This document shows, one piece after another, positions 6,182 through 12,973 of a stretch of 14,704 nucleotides of DNA. Each line of letters begins with the position of its first letter. Position 1 is the first letter of the stretch. Origin of the DNA: Chitinophagaceae bacterium (GTDB lineage: Bacteria > Bacteroidota > Bacteroidia > Chitinophagales > Chitinophagaceae); the NCBI GenBank assembly GCA_025455205.1, contig JALOMZ010000021.1, forward strand, positions 1 to 14,704. The letters are read 5' to 3'. Made by a program: the position numbers and the translations under genes. The notes beneath the pieces are model-generated. The model searched no databases. It had not been told where the DNA came from and saw only the letters and a list, made by a program, of their open reading frames with translations.

Positions 6182-7672
6182 TCATCCATTGTGACTTACG
6201 GCCGACGGCACCAGCCTGCCTCCGGTATCATTTCCCCTGGCGCCTTCTTCATGGTATTCGGCATCCTGGTTCACCCTCCACAGGTCGTACACCGGCCGGC
6301 CGGCCACGATATTCTTCACCGCCAGCATGGCGGTCATCATGCTGTGATCCTGGTTATTGTACTTATGCATGCCATTACGACCTACCAGCATCAATCCGGG
6401 TAGTTTATCTGCTTCTTCCCGGATGATATTCAGGTGATCCTGATAAAACTGATCGTATACCGGGTAGGCCTTGGGTTGCCTCACCACATAACTATCCTTT
6501 ACATCCCCCGGTTGGGCCAGGCCTATTTTTTCCAGTTCAGCCACTGCCAGTTGGGTAAGCTTTTCATCGGAAGCACTCCACAGGCCATCCCCTTCAAAAC
6601 AGAAGTATTCCAGCCCGTAGCACACCATGCCTTCTTCCGGCACCATGTAAGGACTCCAGCTTTTGAAGTTCTGGATGCGCCCCACTTTCACCGAAGGATC
6701 GTGGATGTAGATCCAGTTGTCATTGAAGAGCTGCCTGTCTTTCAATATCAGCACTACGGTAAGAAAATCGCGGTAACGCAGCGCTGCCGCTGCTGCCCTC
6801 GCCGCCGGCGAAAACGCACCGTGAACGCCTGCCACCAGCTGGCGCAGCGGCGCGGAGGAAATCACATAATCAAAATGCTCCGCAGGCTCATCAGGCTGAC
6901 ATGTAAGATCCCATGTGCGCCGGTTGGCATGGTATGCCAAACGGGTGACAGTAGTATTCATGCGTACGCAAACCCCCATCTCCACTGCCTTACTCCGGCA
7001 GGTTTCCCACATCTGGCCCGGGCCGTATTTGGGATAGCGGAAAGAGTCGATGAGGGTCTTGATGAGCTTGTCCTTCCCCTTTGATTTCGATTGGGGCAGG
7101 ATGGCATTGCGGATGGCAGCACTCAGGGAGAGCCCCTTAATGCGCTGGGCAGCCCAGTCGGCAGAAATTTCATGGCAGGGAATGCCCCAAACCTTTTCGG
7201 TATAGGTCTTGAAGAATATGCGGTACAGTCGTTCCCCAAAGGCCTGCGACACCCAATCCTCAAAGCTGCGGGGCGTGGAAGCCGGCTTCAACCGAGCCTG
7301 CAGGTAGCTTACCACACAACGCACAGACTCCAGCAGTCCGAGCTTCCGCAAAGCTTCTCCGGCCGCCAGCGGGTAGCTGAAAAACTTCCTGTTATAATAG
7401 ATGCGGCTGCTCCGGGGGCGTTCCAACAGATCGTCGCCCAGGATTTCGGTCCAAAAGGATTCTACTTCCTGCGACTTGCTGAAAAAACGGTGGCCCCCAA
7501 TATCGAAAAGATAGCCTTTGTATGATTCCGTACGCGAAATACCACCCACCAGGGATGGATGCTGCTCAAATACAGTCACGTCGTAACCACCCTCCTTACC
7601 GAGCAGGTAGGCGGCGGTAAGGCCTGCGGGACCTGCACCAATGATGGCAATCTTCTTTTTGGGTGTTTGCAC
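6182..7672 (-). CDS. FAD-dependent oxidoreductase, UDP-galactopyranose-mutase/amine-oxidase-like
   Basis: A 496-residue protein with an N-terminal FAD-binding Rossmann fold: IAIIGAGPAGLTAAYLL with the GxGxxG glycines at 12-17, then the acidic end VFEQ and the GGISRTESYKGYLFDIGGH stretch that lines the flavin in amine oxidases, protoporphyrinogen oxidases and UDP-galactopyranose mutases. The C-terminal FAD motif is GLMLVGRNGMHKYNNQDHS. The start is GTG at 7672; an in-frame TGA seven codons upstream leaves no ATG choice. The last 25 or so residues are polar and probably flexible. It follows the hexuronate transporter on the same strand behind a hairpin, so it may or may not be co-transcribed. 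Nothing in hexuronate breakdown calls for such an enzyme. A role in surface polysaccharide or lipid-linked sugar modification is a guess. Confidence 0.8.
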   Translation of the reverse strand: MQTPKKKIAIIGAGPAGLTAAYLLGKEGGYDVTVFEQHPSLVGGISRTESYKGYLFDIGGHRFFSKSQEVESFWTEILGDDLLERPRSSRIYYNRKFFSYPLAAGEALRKLGLLESVRCVVSYLQARLKPASTPRSFEDWVSQAFGERLYRIFFKTYTEKVWGIPCHEISADWAAQRIKGLSLSAAIRNAILPQSKSKGKDKLIKTLIDSFRYPKYGPGQMWETCRSKAVEMGVCVRMNTTVTRLAYHANRRTWDLTCQPDEPAEHFDYVISSAPLRQLVAGVHGAFSPAARAAAAALRYRDFLTVVLILKDRQLFNDNWIYIHDPSVKVGRIQNFKSWSPYMVPEEGMVCYGLEYFCFEGDGLWSASDEKLTQLAVAELEKIGLAQPGDVKDSYVVRQPKAYPVYDQFYQDHLNIIREEADKLPGLMLVGRNGMHKYNNQDHSMMTAMLAVKNIVAGRPVYDLWRVNQDAEYHEEGARGNDTGGRLVPSAVSHNG

Positions 7673-7707
7673 TGGGCAACAAATATATCAAGCCGCAACA
7701 TATCCGG

Positions 7708-7723
7708 CCGGTTAAAGAACCGG
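7708..7723. repeat. Perfect inverted repeat after the exuT-like stop
   Basis: CCGGTT-4 nt-AACCGG forms a 6-bp GC-rich hairpin beginning 3 nt after the transporter stop codon on the minus strand. There is no T-run behind it, so it is not a standard intrinsic terminator. It may protect the 3' end of the transporter mRNA or reduce read-through into the FAD gene. Confidence 0.5.
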
Positions 7724-7726
7724 CGC

Positions 7727-9100
7727 TTAGATATCGGTGATGGGCCTGTACCGGGGTACCAGAGATTTCATGATCACCCAGGCAAGCAGGTAGGCGATGG
7801 CACAGAAGCTGAACATGATGGTATAACCGGTTTGTATATGCCCCAGCGCCTGATAATGGTCGAAAATAGCCCCTCCCACTTTGCTCACCAGTACGCCGCC
7901 AATACCGCCAGCCATACCGCCAATGCCAACCACCGATGCCACGGTTCTCTTGGGAAACATATCACTCACGGTAGTAAAAATATTGGCCGACCAGGCCTGG
8001 TGGGCCGAAGCGCCAATACCAATAAGCAGTACCGGAATCCAGTAGGTGCTGGCCCCCAGGGGCTGCGCCAGCAGCACCACCAGCGGGAATATGGCAATCA
8101 TGAGCATGGCCTTCATGCGCCCATCATACGGGTGCATCCCTTTGCGGATGAAATAAATGGGGAACCAGCCTCCTCCAATACTGCCAAACATGGTCATGCT
8201 GTAGAGCACGGCCAGTGGCAACATGATTTCCGTTTTCACCATGCCGTATTGTGCTTCCAGGTACTTGGGCAACCAGAACAGGAAGAACCACCAGACACCA
8301 TCGGTGAGGAATTTGCCCGTGACAAAGGCCCAGGTTTGCCGGTATCCCAGCAGCTTCCACCACGACACTTTGCCGTTGTTTACTGCTGATGCTTCTGCCG
8401 CCACCTCCTCCTTATCGCTGTTGATATGCGCCCGCTCTGCCTCACCCATCCGATGCTGCTTTTCCGGTTTTTCATACAACCAGTACCAGAAGATCAGCCA
8501 CAGGAATCCCACGGCGCCAATGACTATAAAGGCCATTTGCCATCCATAGTGCTTGGCAATCCAGGGCACGGTGAGGGGCGCCAGTATGGCCCCTATATTA
8601 CTGCCTGAATTGAAAATGCCCGTGGCCAGCGCCCGCTCGCGCTTGGGAAAATACTCGGCCGTTGCCTTAATGGCGGCCGGAAAGTTGCCCGATTCACCAA
8701 AGCCAAGCACCGCGCGGGAGAGCATGAAACCAACTATGGAAACAGAAACAGCACCAATACCCACCCATGACAACAAACCGGCCATGGCATGCCCGATGGG
8801 AATGGCAAAGGCATGCATGATGGCACCCAACGACCATATAATGATAGCCCAGGCGAAGCCGGCCTTGGTGCCGAGTTTGTCAATAACGCGGCCGGCAAAC
8901 AGCATGGAAATGGCATATACAAACTGAAACACCGCCGTGATATTGGCATAGTCGGTATTGCTCCAGTTGAATTCCTTCGACAAATCAGGCGCCAGCAGGC
9001 TCAGCACCTGGCGATCGAGGTAGTTAACGGTAGTGGCAAAGAAGAGCAGGCCGCAAATGGTCCAGCGGTATTTTCCAATCGTTTGTTGCATGGCAGGCAT
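7727..9100 (-). CDS. exuT: Hexuronate transporter, MFS ACS family (ExuT-like)
   Basis: This 457-residue inner-membrane protein has the twelve-helix pattern of the major facilitator superfamily. It opens with KYRWTICGLLFFATTVNYLDRQVLSLLAP, where NYLDRQ is typical of the anion:cation symporter (ACS) group that includes ExuT. The A-motif-like loop AGRVIDKLGTKAGFA and LGFGESGNFPAAIKATAEYFPKRERALATG are strong ACS marks. A hydrophilic central loop (about 215-245) splits the halves. ExuT takes up galacturonate and glucuronate with protons. The assignment is supported by its place 43 nt downstream of eda and near uxaC, uxaA and kdgK. The start at 9100 could equally be the second ATG at 9091. The exact substrate (hexuronate or an oligomer product) is inferred from context. 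Confidence 0.88.
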   Translation of the reverse strand: MPAMQQTIGKYRWTICGLLFFATTVNYLDRQVLSLLAPDLSKEFNWSNTDYANITAVFQFVYAISMLFAGRVIDKLGTKAGFAWAIIIWSLGAIMHAFAIPIGHAMAGLLSWVGIGAVSVSIVGFMLSRAVLGFGESGNFPAAIKATAEYFPKRERALATGIFNSGSNIGAILAPLTVPWIAKHYGWQMAFIVIGAVGFLWLIFWYWLYEKPEKQHRMGEAERAHINSDKEEVAAEASAVNNGKVSWWKLLGYRQTWAFVTGKFLTDGVWWFFLFWLPKYLEAQYGMVKTEIMLPLAVLYSMTMFGSIGGGWFPIYFIRKGMHPYDGRMKAMLMIAIFPLVVLLAQPLGASTYWIPVLLIGIGASAHQAWSANIFTTVSDMFPKRTVASVVGIGGMAGGIGGVLVSKVGGAIFDHYQALGHIQTGYTIMFSFCAIAYLLAWVIMKSLVPRYRPITDI

Positions 9101-9143
9101 GAAATTGTTTCGAATGATTTTTTGTCCTAAGTCAGGCAGCAGC

Positions 9144-9806
9144 TTATCCCCGGATCTCCCTGATGATGCGGATGGCTTCAGCGGTATTTTGCTTGAGCAG
9201 GCTGTAATTCTTCTCCTGGAGAATTTGTTTGGTGATCAGTTTGCTGCCCATACCCACGGCCACCACGCCCGAAGCAAACCATGCCTTCAGGTTGCCTTCC
9301 TCGAGTTCCACCCCACCGGTAGGCATAAACTGCAGGTTGGGGAACAATTCTTTGATGGCACTCATGAAACCAGGCCCCAGTACATTCCCGGGAAACAGTT
9401 TCACCAGCGGGCAGCCAGCCTTTTCTGCTTCATGTATTTCGGTAGGCGTCATACAGCCGGGCACCCACAGGGTCTTGTTAAGATAGGCTACATCGGCCAC
9501 GCTGGCATCAAACACAGGGCTGATCAGGAAATCGGCACCGGCATCCAGGAAGGCCCGGGCCATATCAGCACTTTTAATGGTACCGATGCCCAGGTAGAGG
9601 TCCTGCATCTCAGCGTCACACAGCCTGCGCATGGCCTTGAAATTGGCAAGCGCCGCCTCTACCCTGTTGGTGTATTCCACGGCCCTGATGCCAGCATCAT
9701 ACAATGCGCGCAGCACATCGAGACTCACCTGCTCATCCTTGTGAAAAAAAAGCGGCAACAACCCCTGTTCCGGTATGAATTTGAGAATAGCTTCCTGCTT
9801 GCTCAT
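9144..9806 (-). CDS. eda: 2-dehydro-3-deoxy-phosphogluconate (KDPG) aldolase
   Basis: A 220-residue cytoplasmic class I aldolase that cleaves KDPG to pyruvate and glyceraldehyde-3-phosphate, the last step of the hexuronate route; related enzymes also act on 4-hydroxy-2-oxoglutarate. The Schiff-base lysine is Lys136 in CPLVKLFPG (132-140). The catalytic glutamate is Glu44 in the RAVEYTNR segment (41-48), where the usual sequence is close to IEVTLR. GIGTI (73-77), SPVFDA (96-101) and MPTGGVE follow the TIM-barrel phosphate- and substrate-binding pattern. Length is normal. The gene is first in a minus-strand run with exuT, and its start faces kdgK across a 241-nt regulatory spacer. A CAAAATTA (minus-strand TAATTTTG) at 9811-9818 resembles a -7 box but is too close to the ATG to be convincing. 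Confidence 0.95.
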   Translation of the reverse strand: MSKQEAILKFIPEQGLLPLFFHKDEQVSLDVLRALYDAGIRAVEYTNRVEAALANFKAMRRLCDAEMQDLYLGIGTIKSADMARAFLDAGADFLISPVFDASVADVAYLNKTLWVPGCMTPTEIHEAEKAGCPLVKLFPGNVLGPGFMSAIKELFPNLQFMPTGGVELEEGNLKAWFASGVVAVGMGSKLITKQILQEKNYSLLKQNTAEAIRIIREIRG

Positions 9807-9881
9807 AGCTCAAAATTATCTGGTTGATTAAATTAAGAAATACGCTGCGGAAGGTACGGAGCAAGGGCCAAGGCAATGGTT

Positions 9882-9924
9882 GCAAACGGCCTGCAAAAAC
9901 GCAATTTCTACGCAAACGATTACG
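9882..9924. promoter_or_regulatory. LacI-family-type operator with extra half-sites
   Basis: CGCAAACGATTACG (9911-9924) is a pseudo-palindrome around a central CG, the shape of LacI/GalR-family operators, with half-sites CGCAAAC and CGTAATC. Two more half-site-like repeats precede it: GCAAACG at 9882-9888 and GCAAAAACG at 9893-9901. It lies in the eda/kdgK divergent spacer, the expected place for a hexuronate regulator. No regulator gene is in the window, and the assignment is inference from motif form and position. Confidence 0.55.
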
Positions 9925-9968
9925 GAAATTTACTTCTTTCGATGCTCCTGCCAAAGCATGGGTGCAAT

Positions 9969-9976
9969 TACCTTTG
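9969..9976 (+). promoter_or_regulatory. Candidate -7 box for kdgK
   Basis: TACCTTTG matches the Bacteroidota -7 consensus TAnnTTTG, 71 nt before the kdgK ATG. No convincing TTTG is seen at the expected -33 distance. If real, the start would be near 9983 and the operator centre would lie about 65 nt upstream of it. Confidence 0.4.
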
Positions 9977-10047
9977 ATATCGTCAGGACGGGGCTTTTTG
10001 ATCCATAACCCGCCTGTTCATTCCAAATCATATTAAAGCAATTGAAC

Positions 10048-11073
10048 ATGCCAGCAAAAGTGGTAACACTCGGGGAGATCATGATGCGACTGTCAACCCC
10101 AGGATTTGAGCGCTTCGTACAATCCGACAGTTTTGATGTAACCTATGGTGGTGGCGAGGCCAATGTGGCCGTGGCCCTGTGCAACTATGGACTGAATGGT
10201 GTTTTTGTAACCAAGGTGCCGGAAAATGCGCTGGGGCAGGCTGCCATCAACCACATCCGCCGCTACGGCGTAGACACCCAATTCATAGCCCGCGGCGGCA
10301 AGCGTTTGGGCATTTACTTCCTGGAGACCGGCGCCAGCATGCGCGCCTCGCAGGTAATATACGATCGCGCAGGCGCCAGCATTGCCGACGTTAGCGTGGA
10401 GGAGTTTGACTTCGATAAAATACTGGATGGCGCCAGCTGGTTTCATACCACCGGCATCACCCCGGCGCTGAGCGACAAGGCAGCAGCCGTAACTGAGGCC
10501 GCCCTCAAAGCCGCCCGTGCCAAAGGCATTACCACCAGCATTGACCTCAACTACCGCAAAAAGCTGTGGAGCAAGGAGAAGGCCCGCGAGGTGATGACCA
10601 ATCTCTGCCAGTATGTGGATGTATGCATCGGCAACGAGGAAGATGCTGAAACCACCCTCGGATTCAAGGCCGAAGGCACCGATGTAACCAAAGGCGAGCT
10701 GAATCTCGATGGATACAAGAGTGTTTTCCGCCAAATGCGTGAAAAGTTCGGCTTCAAATATATTGCCAGCACCCTGCGCGAAAGCCACAGCGCCAGCGAC
10801 AATGGCTGGAGTGCCCTCGTATACAACGGTGAAGAATTCTACCATACCCGGCAGTATGAAGTGCGCATCGTAGACCGCGTTGGCAGCGGCGACAGCTTTG
10901 CCAGCGGCTTTATCTACGGACTGGTAACCGGTATGCCCATGCCGGAGGCAGCAGAATTTGGCGTGGCCGCTTCTGCCCTCAAACATACCATTCCCGGCGA
11001 CCTTAATCATGCCACCCTGGGCGAAGTGAAAGACCTGATGAAGGGCGATGCCAGCGGCCGCGTTCAGCGCTGA
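10048..11073 (+). CDS. kdgK: 2-keto-3-deoxygluconate (KDG) kinase, PfkB family
   Basis: This 341-residue ribokinase-like sugar kinase phosphorylates KDG to KDPG with ATP. The N-terminal substrate motif VTYGGGEANVAVAL (31-44) and the DLNYRKKLW segment are characteristic of KDG kinases. The C-terminal PfkB signature DRVGSGDSFASG holds the catalytic base Asp282 in GSGD. Both the sugar-binding lid and the ATP-binding part are present, and length is normal. The start at 10048 (ATG) is preferred to the TTG two codons upstream at 10042. The gene is divergent from eda, sharing the operator region, which fits coordinated control of two consecutive steps. A terminator follows 44 nt after the stop. A second PfkB kinase at 11689-12732 may overlap in function. 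Confidence 0.9.
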   Translation: MPAKVVTLGEIMMRLSTPGFERFVQSDSFDVTYGGGEANVAVALCNYGLNGVFVTKVPENALGQAAINHIRRYGVDTQFIARGGKRLGIYFLETGASMRASQVIYDRAGASIADVSVEEFDFDKILDGASWFHTTGITPALSDKAAAVTEAALKAARAKGITTSIDLNYRKKLWSKEKAREVMTNLCQYVDVCIGNEEDAETTLGFKAEGTDVTKGELNLDGYKSVFRQMREKFGFKYIASTLRESHSASDNGWSALVYNGEEFYHTRQYEVRIVDRVGSGDSFASGFIYGLVTGMPMPEAAEFGVAASALKHTIPGDLNHATLGEVKDLMKGDASGRVQR

Positions 11074-11117
11074 TGGCATCCTGCTGATAAAATCTGTTGC
11101 GATTCTCTTTAAAAGGT

Positions 11118-11161
11118 AAAGTCAACCGCCCGGGCACCTGCCACAGGCGGTTACTTTTTTT
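11118..11161 (+). terminator. Rho-independent terminator between kdgK and the yhcH-like gene
   Basis: AAAGT-C-AACCGCC (11118-11130) pairs with GGCGGTT-ACTTT (11146-11157), a 12-bp stem with one bulged C and a 15-nt loop. A T-run ending at 11161 follows. It should end the kdgK message and leaves only 22 nt before the next start, so the yhcH-like gene depends on read-through or on a promoter overlapping the hairpin. Confidence 0.85.
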
Positions 11162-11183
11162 AACCCTATCAACAACACACCAT

Positions 11184-11636
11184 ATGATCATCGACAAACT
11201 TGAAAATGCCCATCTGTACTTCAATGTACACCCTTTGTTTGAACAGGCATTTGCCTGGATAGCACAAACAAACCTGGCGGAAGGAGAACCCGGAACCACC
11301 ATAATTGACGGCGATAACCTGAAAGCCATTGTGAGCCAGAAACCGGGCATGAAAGCTGAAGAAAGCCTGGCCAAATTTGAATGCCACAACCGGCATATTG
11401 ACATACAGCTGTGCATTGATGGCCGCGAAACCATTGGCTGGAAGTCGCGCAACGACTGCCATGAGCCCAAGGGAGAATACAACCCCGACAAGGACGTGCT
11501 TTTCTATGCCGATGCCCCCGACAGTTATATTCAGCTCACCAACGGCCAGTTTGCCATCTTCTTCCCTACCGACGTACATGCACCAATGATCGGCGAAGAT
11601 GAGATCCGCAAATTGGTCATCAAGGTAAAGCGCTGA
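11184..11636 (+). CDS. YhcH/YjgK/YiaL (TabA-like, DUF386) family protein
   Basis: A 150-residue single-domain protein of the cupin-like YhcH/YjgK/YiaL family. Members occur in sugar-acid and sialic-acid loci and include E. coli TabA and the EbgC subunit of evolved beta-galactosidase; an isomerase or mutarotase-like action on sugar acids is suspected. Family marks are the FECHNRHIDIQ stretch (65-75) with probable metal ligands Glu66 and His71, the ETIGW segment (82-86), and FFPTDVHAPMIG (126-137) with His132. The start at 11184 is chosen because the N-terminus MIIDKLEN begins the family alignment; an upstream start at 11097 would translate the terminator. Its place between two KDG-kinase-like genes makes a role in uronate metabolism likely, but the reaction is unknown. 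Confidence 0.88.
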   Translation: MIIDKLENAHLYFNVHPLFEQAFAWIAQTNLAEGEPGTTIIDGDNLKAIVSQKPGMKAEESLAKFECHNRHIDIQLCIDGRETIGWKSRNDCHEPKGEYNPDKDVLFYADAPDSYIQLTNGQFAIFFPTDVHAPMIGEDEIRKLVIKVKR

Positions 11637-11649
11637 TTGGAGCCGCCCA

Positions 11650-11664
11650 CCAGCATGAAGCTGG
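11650..11664. repeat. Small inverted repeat between convergent genes
   Basis: CCAGC-ATGAA-GCTGG forms a perfect 5-bp hairpin in the 52-nt spacer between the converging yhcH-like and kinase genes. It may help end either transcript, but there is no T-run on either side. Confidence 0.35.
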
Positions 11665-11688
11665 CATTACTGTGCAGGCCAGCCATCT

Positions 11689-12732
11689 TCAGGAACCGGT
11701 CTGCTGGGTAGCCTCGCGCTCTCCCGTGGCAGCGGCCACCATAATGGCGTCCTGGCCCGTGGCATCTCCGTCTTCCTGCAACTTACCAAAGGCTGCTGCC
11801 GTGGCGTAGTTCAGCAGTTGCTGGTCGGGCAGCTGATGATAGATGCCGTAAATGAGGCCTGCCATAAAGCAGTCGCCGCTACCCGATCGGTCCACTACGG
11901 CCTCTGCTGTATGCTCCTGGGATACAGACATGTTTCCGTCGCGGTGCAGGGTGGTGAAATACCTGATCCGGCCCATCTCGCTGTCAAACCGGAATGTGTT
12001 GGCCACCGTATGCACTTTGGGAAAGCGGGCCATGATTGTATCAGCAGTCTGCTGCGCATGGTCCAGATAAGCCTGCCTGGTTCCTTTTTCATGAATGGTC
12101 GGGTCAACAGCTATGCCCAGCAGGCTGGCCGCACTCCAGATATTACCCATCACCAGATGGCAATGTTCTACCAGGGCTGGCATTATTTCCACCGGGTCCT
12201 TGCCGTATTTCCACAACCGGGCACGGTAATTCAGGTCCATCGAAATGGGAATATTCCTGGCAGCGGCGGCCTGCATGGCCTCCAGGCACACATCAGCCAC
12301 CCCCTGATTGAGGGCCGGGCTGATGGCCGATAAATTCAACCAGCATACATCCTGTAACACCTTGTCCCAGTCGATCATGCCAGGCTTAAGTTTCGAAAAG
12401 GATGAACCTTCCCGGTCGTACACCATACTGCCTTTCAGGTCGGCACCCCGTTCCAGGTAATACAAGCCTATTCGGTCGCCTCCCAATACAATGGAGGAAG
12501 TGAAAATGCCCTTGTACTCCAGGTAGTCCATCACGTGCCGGCTCATAAAATTGTCGGGAAGTGCCGTGCAGTACTTTACCGGAAGTTCCCATCCGGCCAA
12601 CGCAGTGGCCACATTGGCTTCAGCACCACCCAGATACAGCATCATGGGGTGTTTAGTGGCCAGGGAGGCATTAGGCGCCGGGGAGATGCGAAACAGCAGC
12701 TCACCAAAACAGAGTATTTTCTTTCTTGCCAT
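11689..12732 (-). CDS. PfkB-family sugar kinase, second KDG-kinase-like protein
   Basis: A 347-residue ribokinase-like kinase with the same architecture as kdgK at 10048: MLYLGGAEANVATAL near 31-45, the DLNYRARLW segment (166-174), and VVDRSGSGDCFMAG (279-292) with catalytic Asp287. LGGDRIGLYYLERGA (83-97) matches the part of KDG kinases that contacts the sugar acid. Visible similarity to kdgK is clear but modest outside the motifs, so this looks like an older paralogue and not a recent copy. The last 15 residues are polar and probably disordered. It is the last gene of the minus-strand run uxaA-uxaC-kinase, separated from uxaC by 241 nt with a REP-like element. KDG kinase is the leading idea; 2-keto-3-deoxygalactonate or another sugar-acid kinase is possible. 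Confidence 0.85.
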   Translation of the reverse strand: MARKKILCFGELLFRISPAPNASLATKHPMMLYLGGAEANVATALAGWELPVKYCTALPDNFMSRHVMDYLEYKGIFTSSIVLGGDRIGLYYLERGADLKGSMVYDREGSSFSKLKPGMIDWDKVLQDVCWLNLSAISPALNQGVADVCLEAMQAAAARNIPISMDLNYRARLWKYGKDPVEIMPALVEHCHLVMGNIWSAASLLGIAVDPTIHEKGTRQAYLDHAQQTADTIMARFPKVHTVANTFRFDSEMGRIRYFTTLHRDGNMSVSQEHTAEAVVDRSGSGDCFMAGLIYGIYHQLPDQQLLNYATAAAFGKLQEDGDATGQDAIMVAAATGEREATQQTGS

Positions 12733-12842
12733 GTGTGCAGAATGTATTCCGGAATTGTCATGCCTTCCCTGGCAGGCCCCCTATGGGATGTTCTGCCCAT
12801 TCCAAATTCAATGTCATTTATTTAACGGTGGACGCCAGTTTC

Positions 12843-12922
12843 ATCTGCGTAAATCTGCGCCAGCATCTGCGTCATCTGCGGGAAACATTCCCCGCAGATC
12901 CCGCTGATTGAAAACCGCAGAT
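12843..12922. repeat. REP-like element: ATCTGCG array ending in a hairpin
   Basis: ATCTGCG occurs four times directly (12843-12849, 12853-12859, 12865-12871, 12874-12880) and twice inverted as CGCAGAT (12893-12899, 12916-12922). The last direct copy and the first inverted one form a perfect 9-bp hairpin, ATCTGCGGG/CCCGCAGAT, with an 8-nt loop (12874-12899). The array lies in the uxaC to kinase spacer. It looks like a dispersed intergenic palindromic repeat of the REP type, and could affect mRNA decay or termination after uxaC. I know similar CTGCG-type repeats from Bacteroidota genomes, but the copy number in this genome cannot be judged here. Confidence 0.7.
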
Positions 12923-12973
12923 ACCAACCAAACGACATTGCATTCCAATTTGGGAGAATCAATTATAGGCATT

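Noticed and set aside
9824..10036. 70-codon plus-strand frame in the eda/kdgK spacer
   Set aside because: Basic, low-complexity product covering the operator region; no family resemblance, and the spacer is better read as regulatory DNA.
10093..11079. 328-codon minus-strand frame antisense to kdgK
   Set aside because: A Gly/Ala/Val-rich shadow of the kinase gene with no motifs of its own.
12843..12922. Possible CRISPR array
   Set aside because: Units are 7 nt with 2-5 nt spacing and an internal inversion; CRISPR repeats are longer with long unique spacers, and no cas gene is near.
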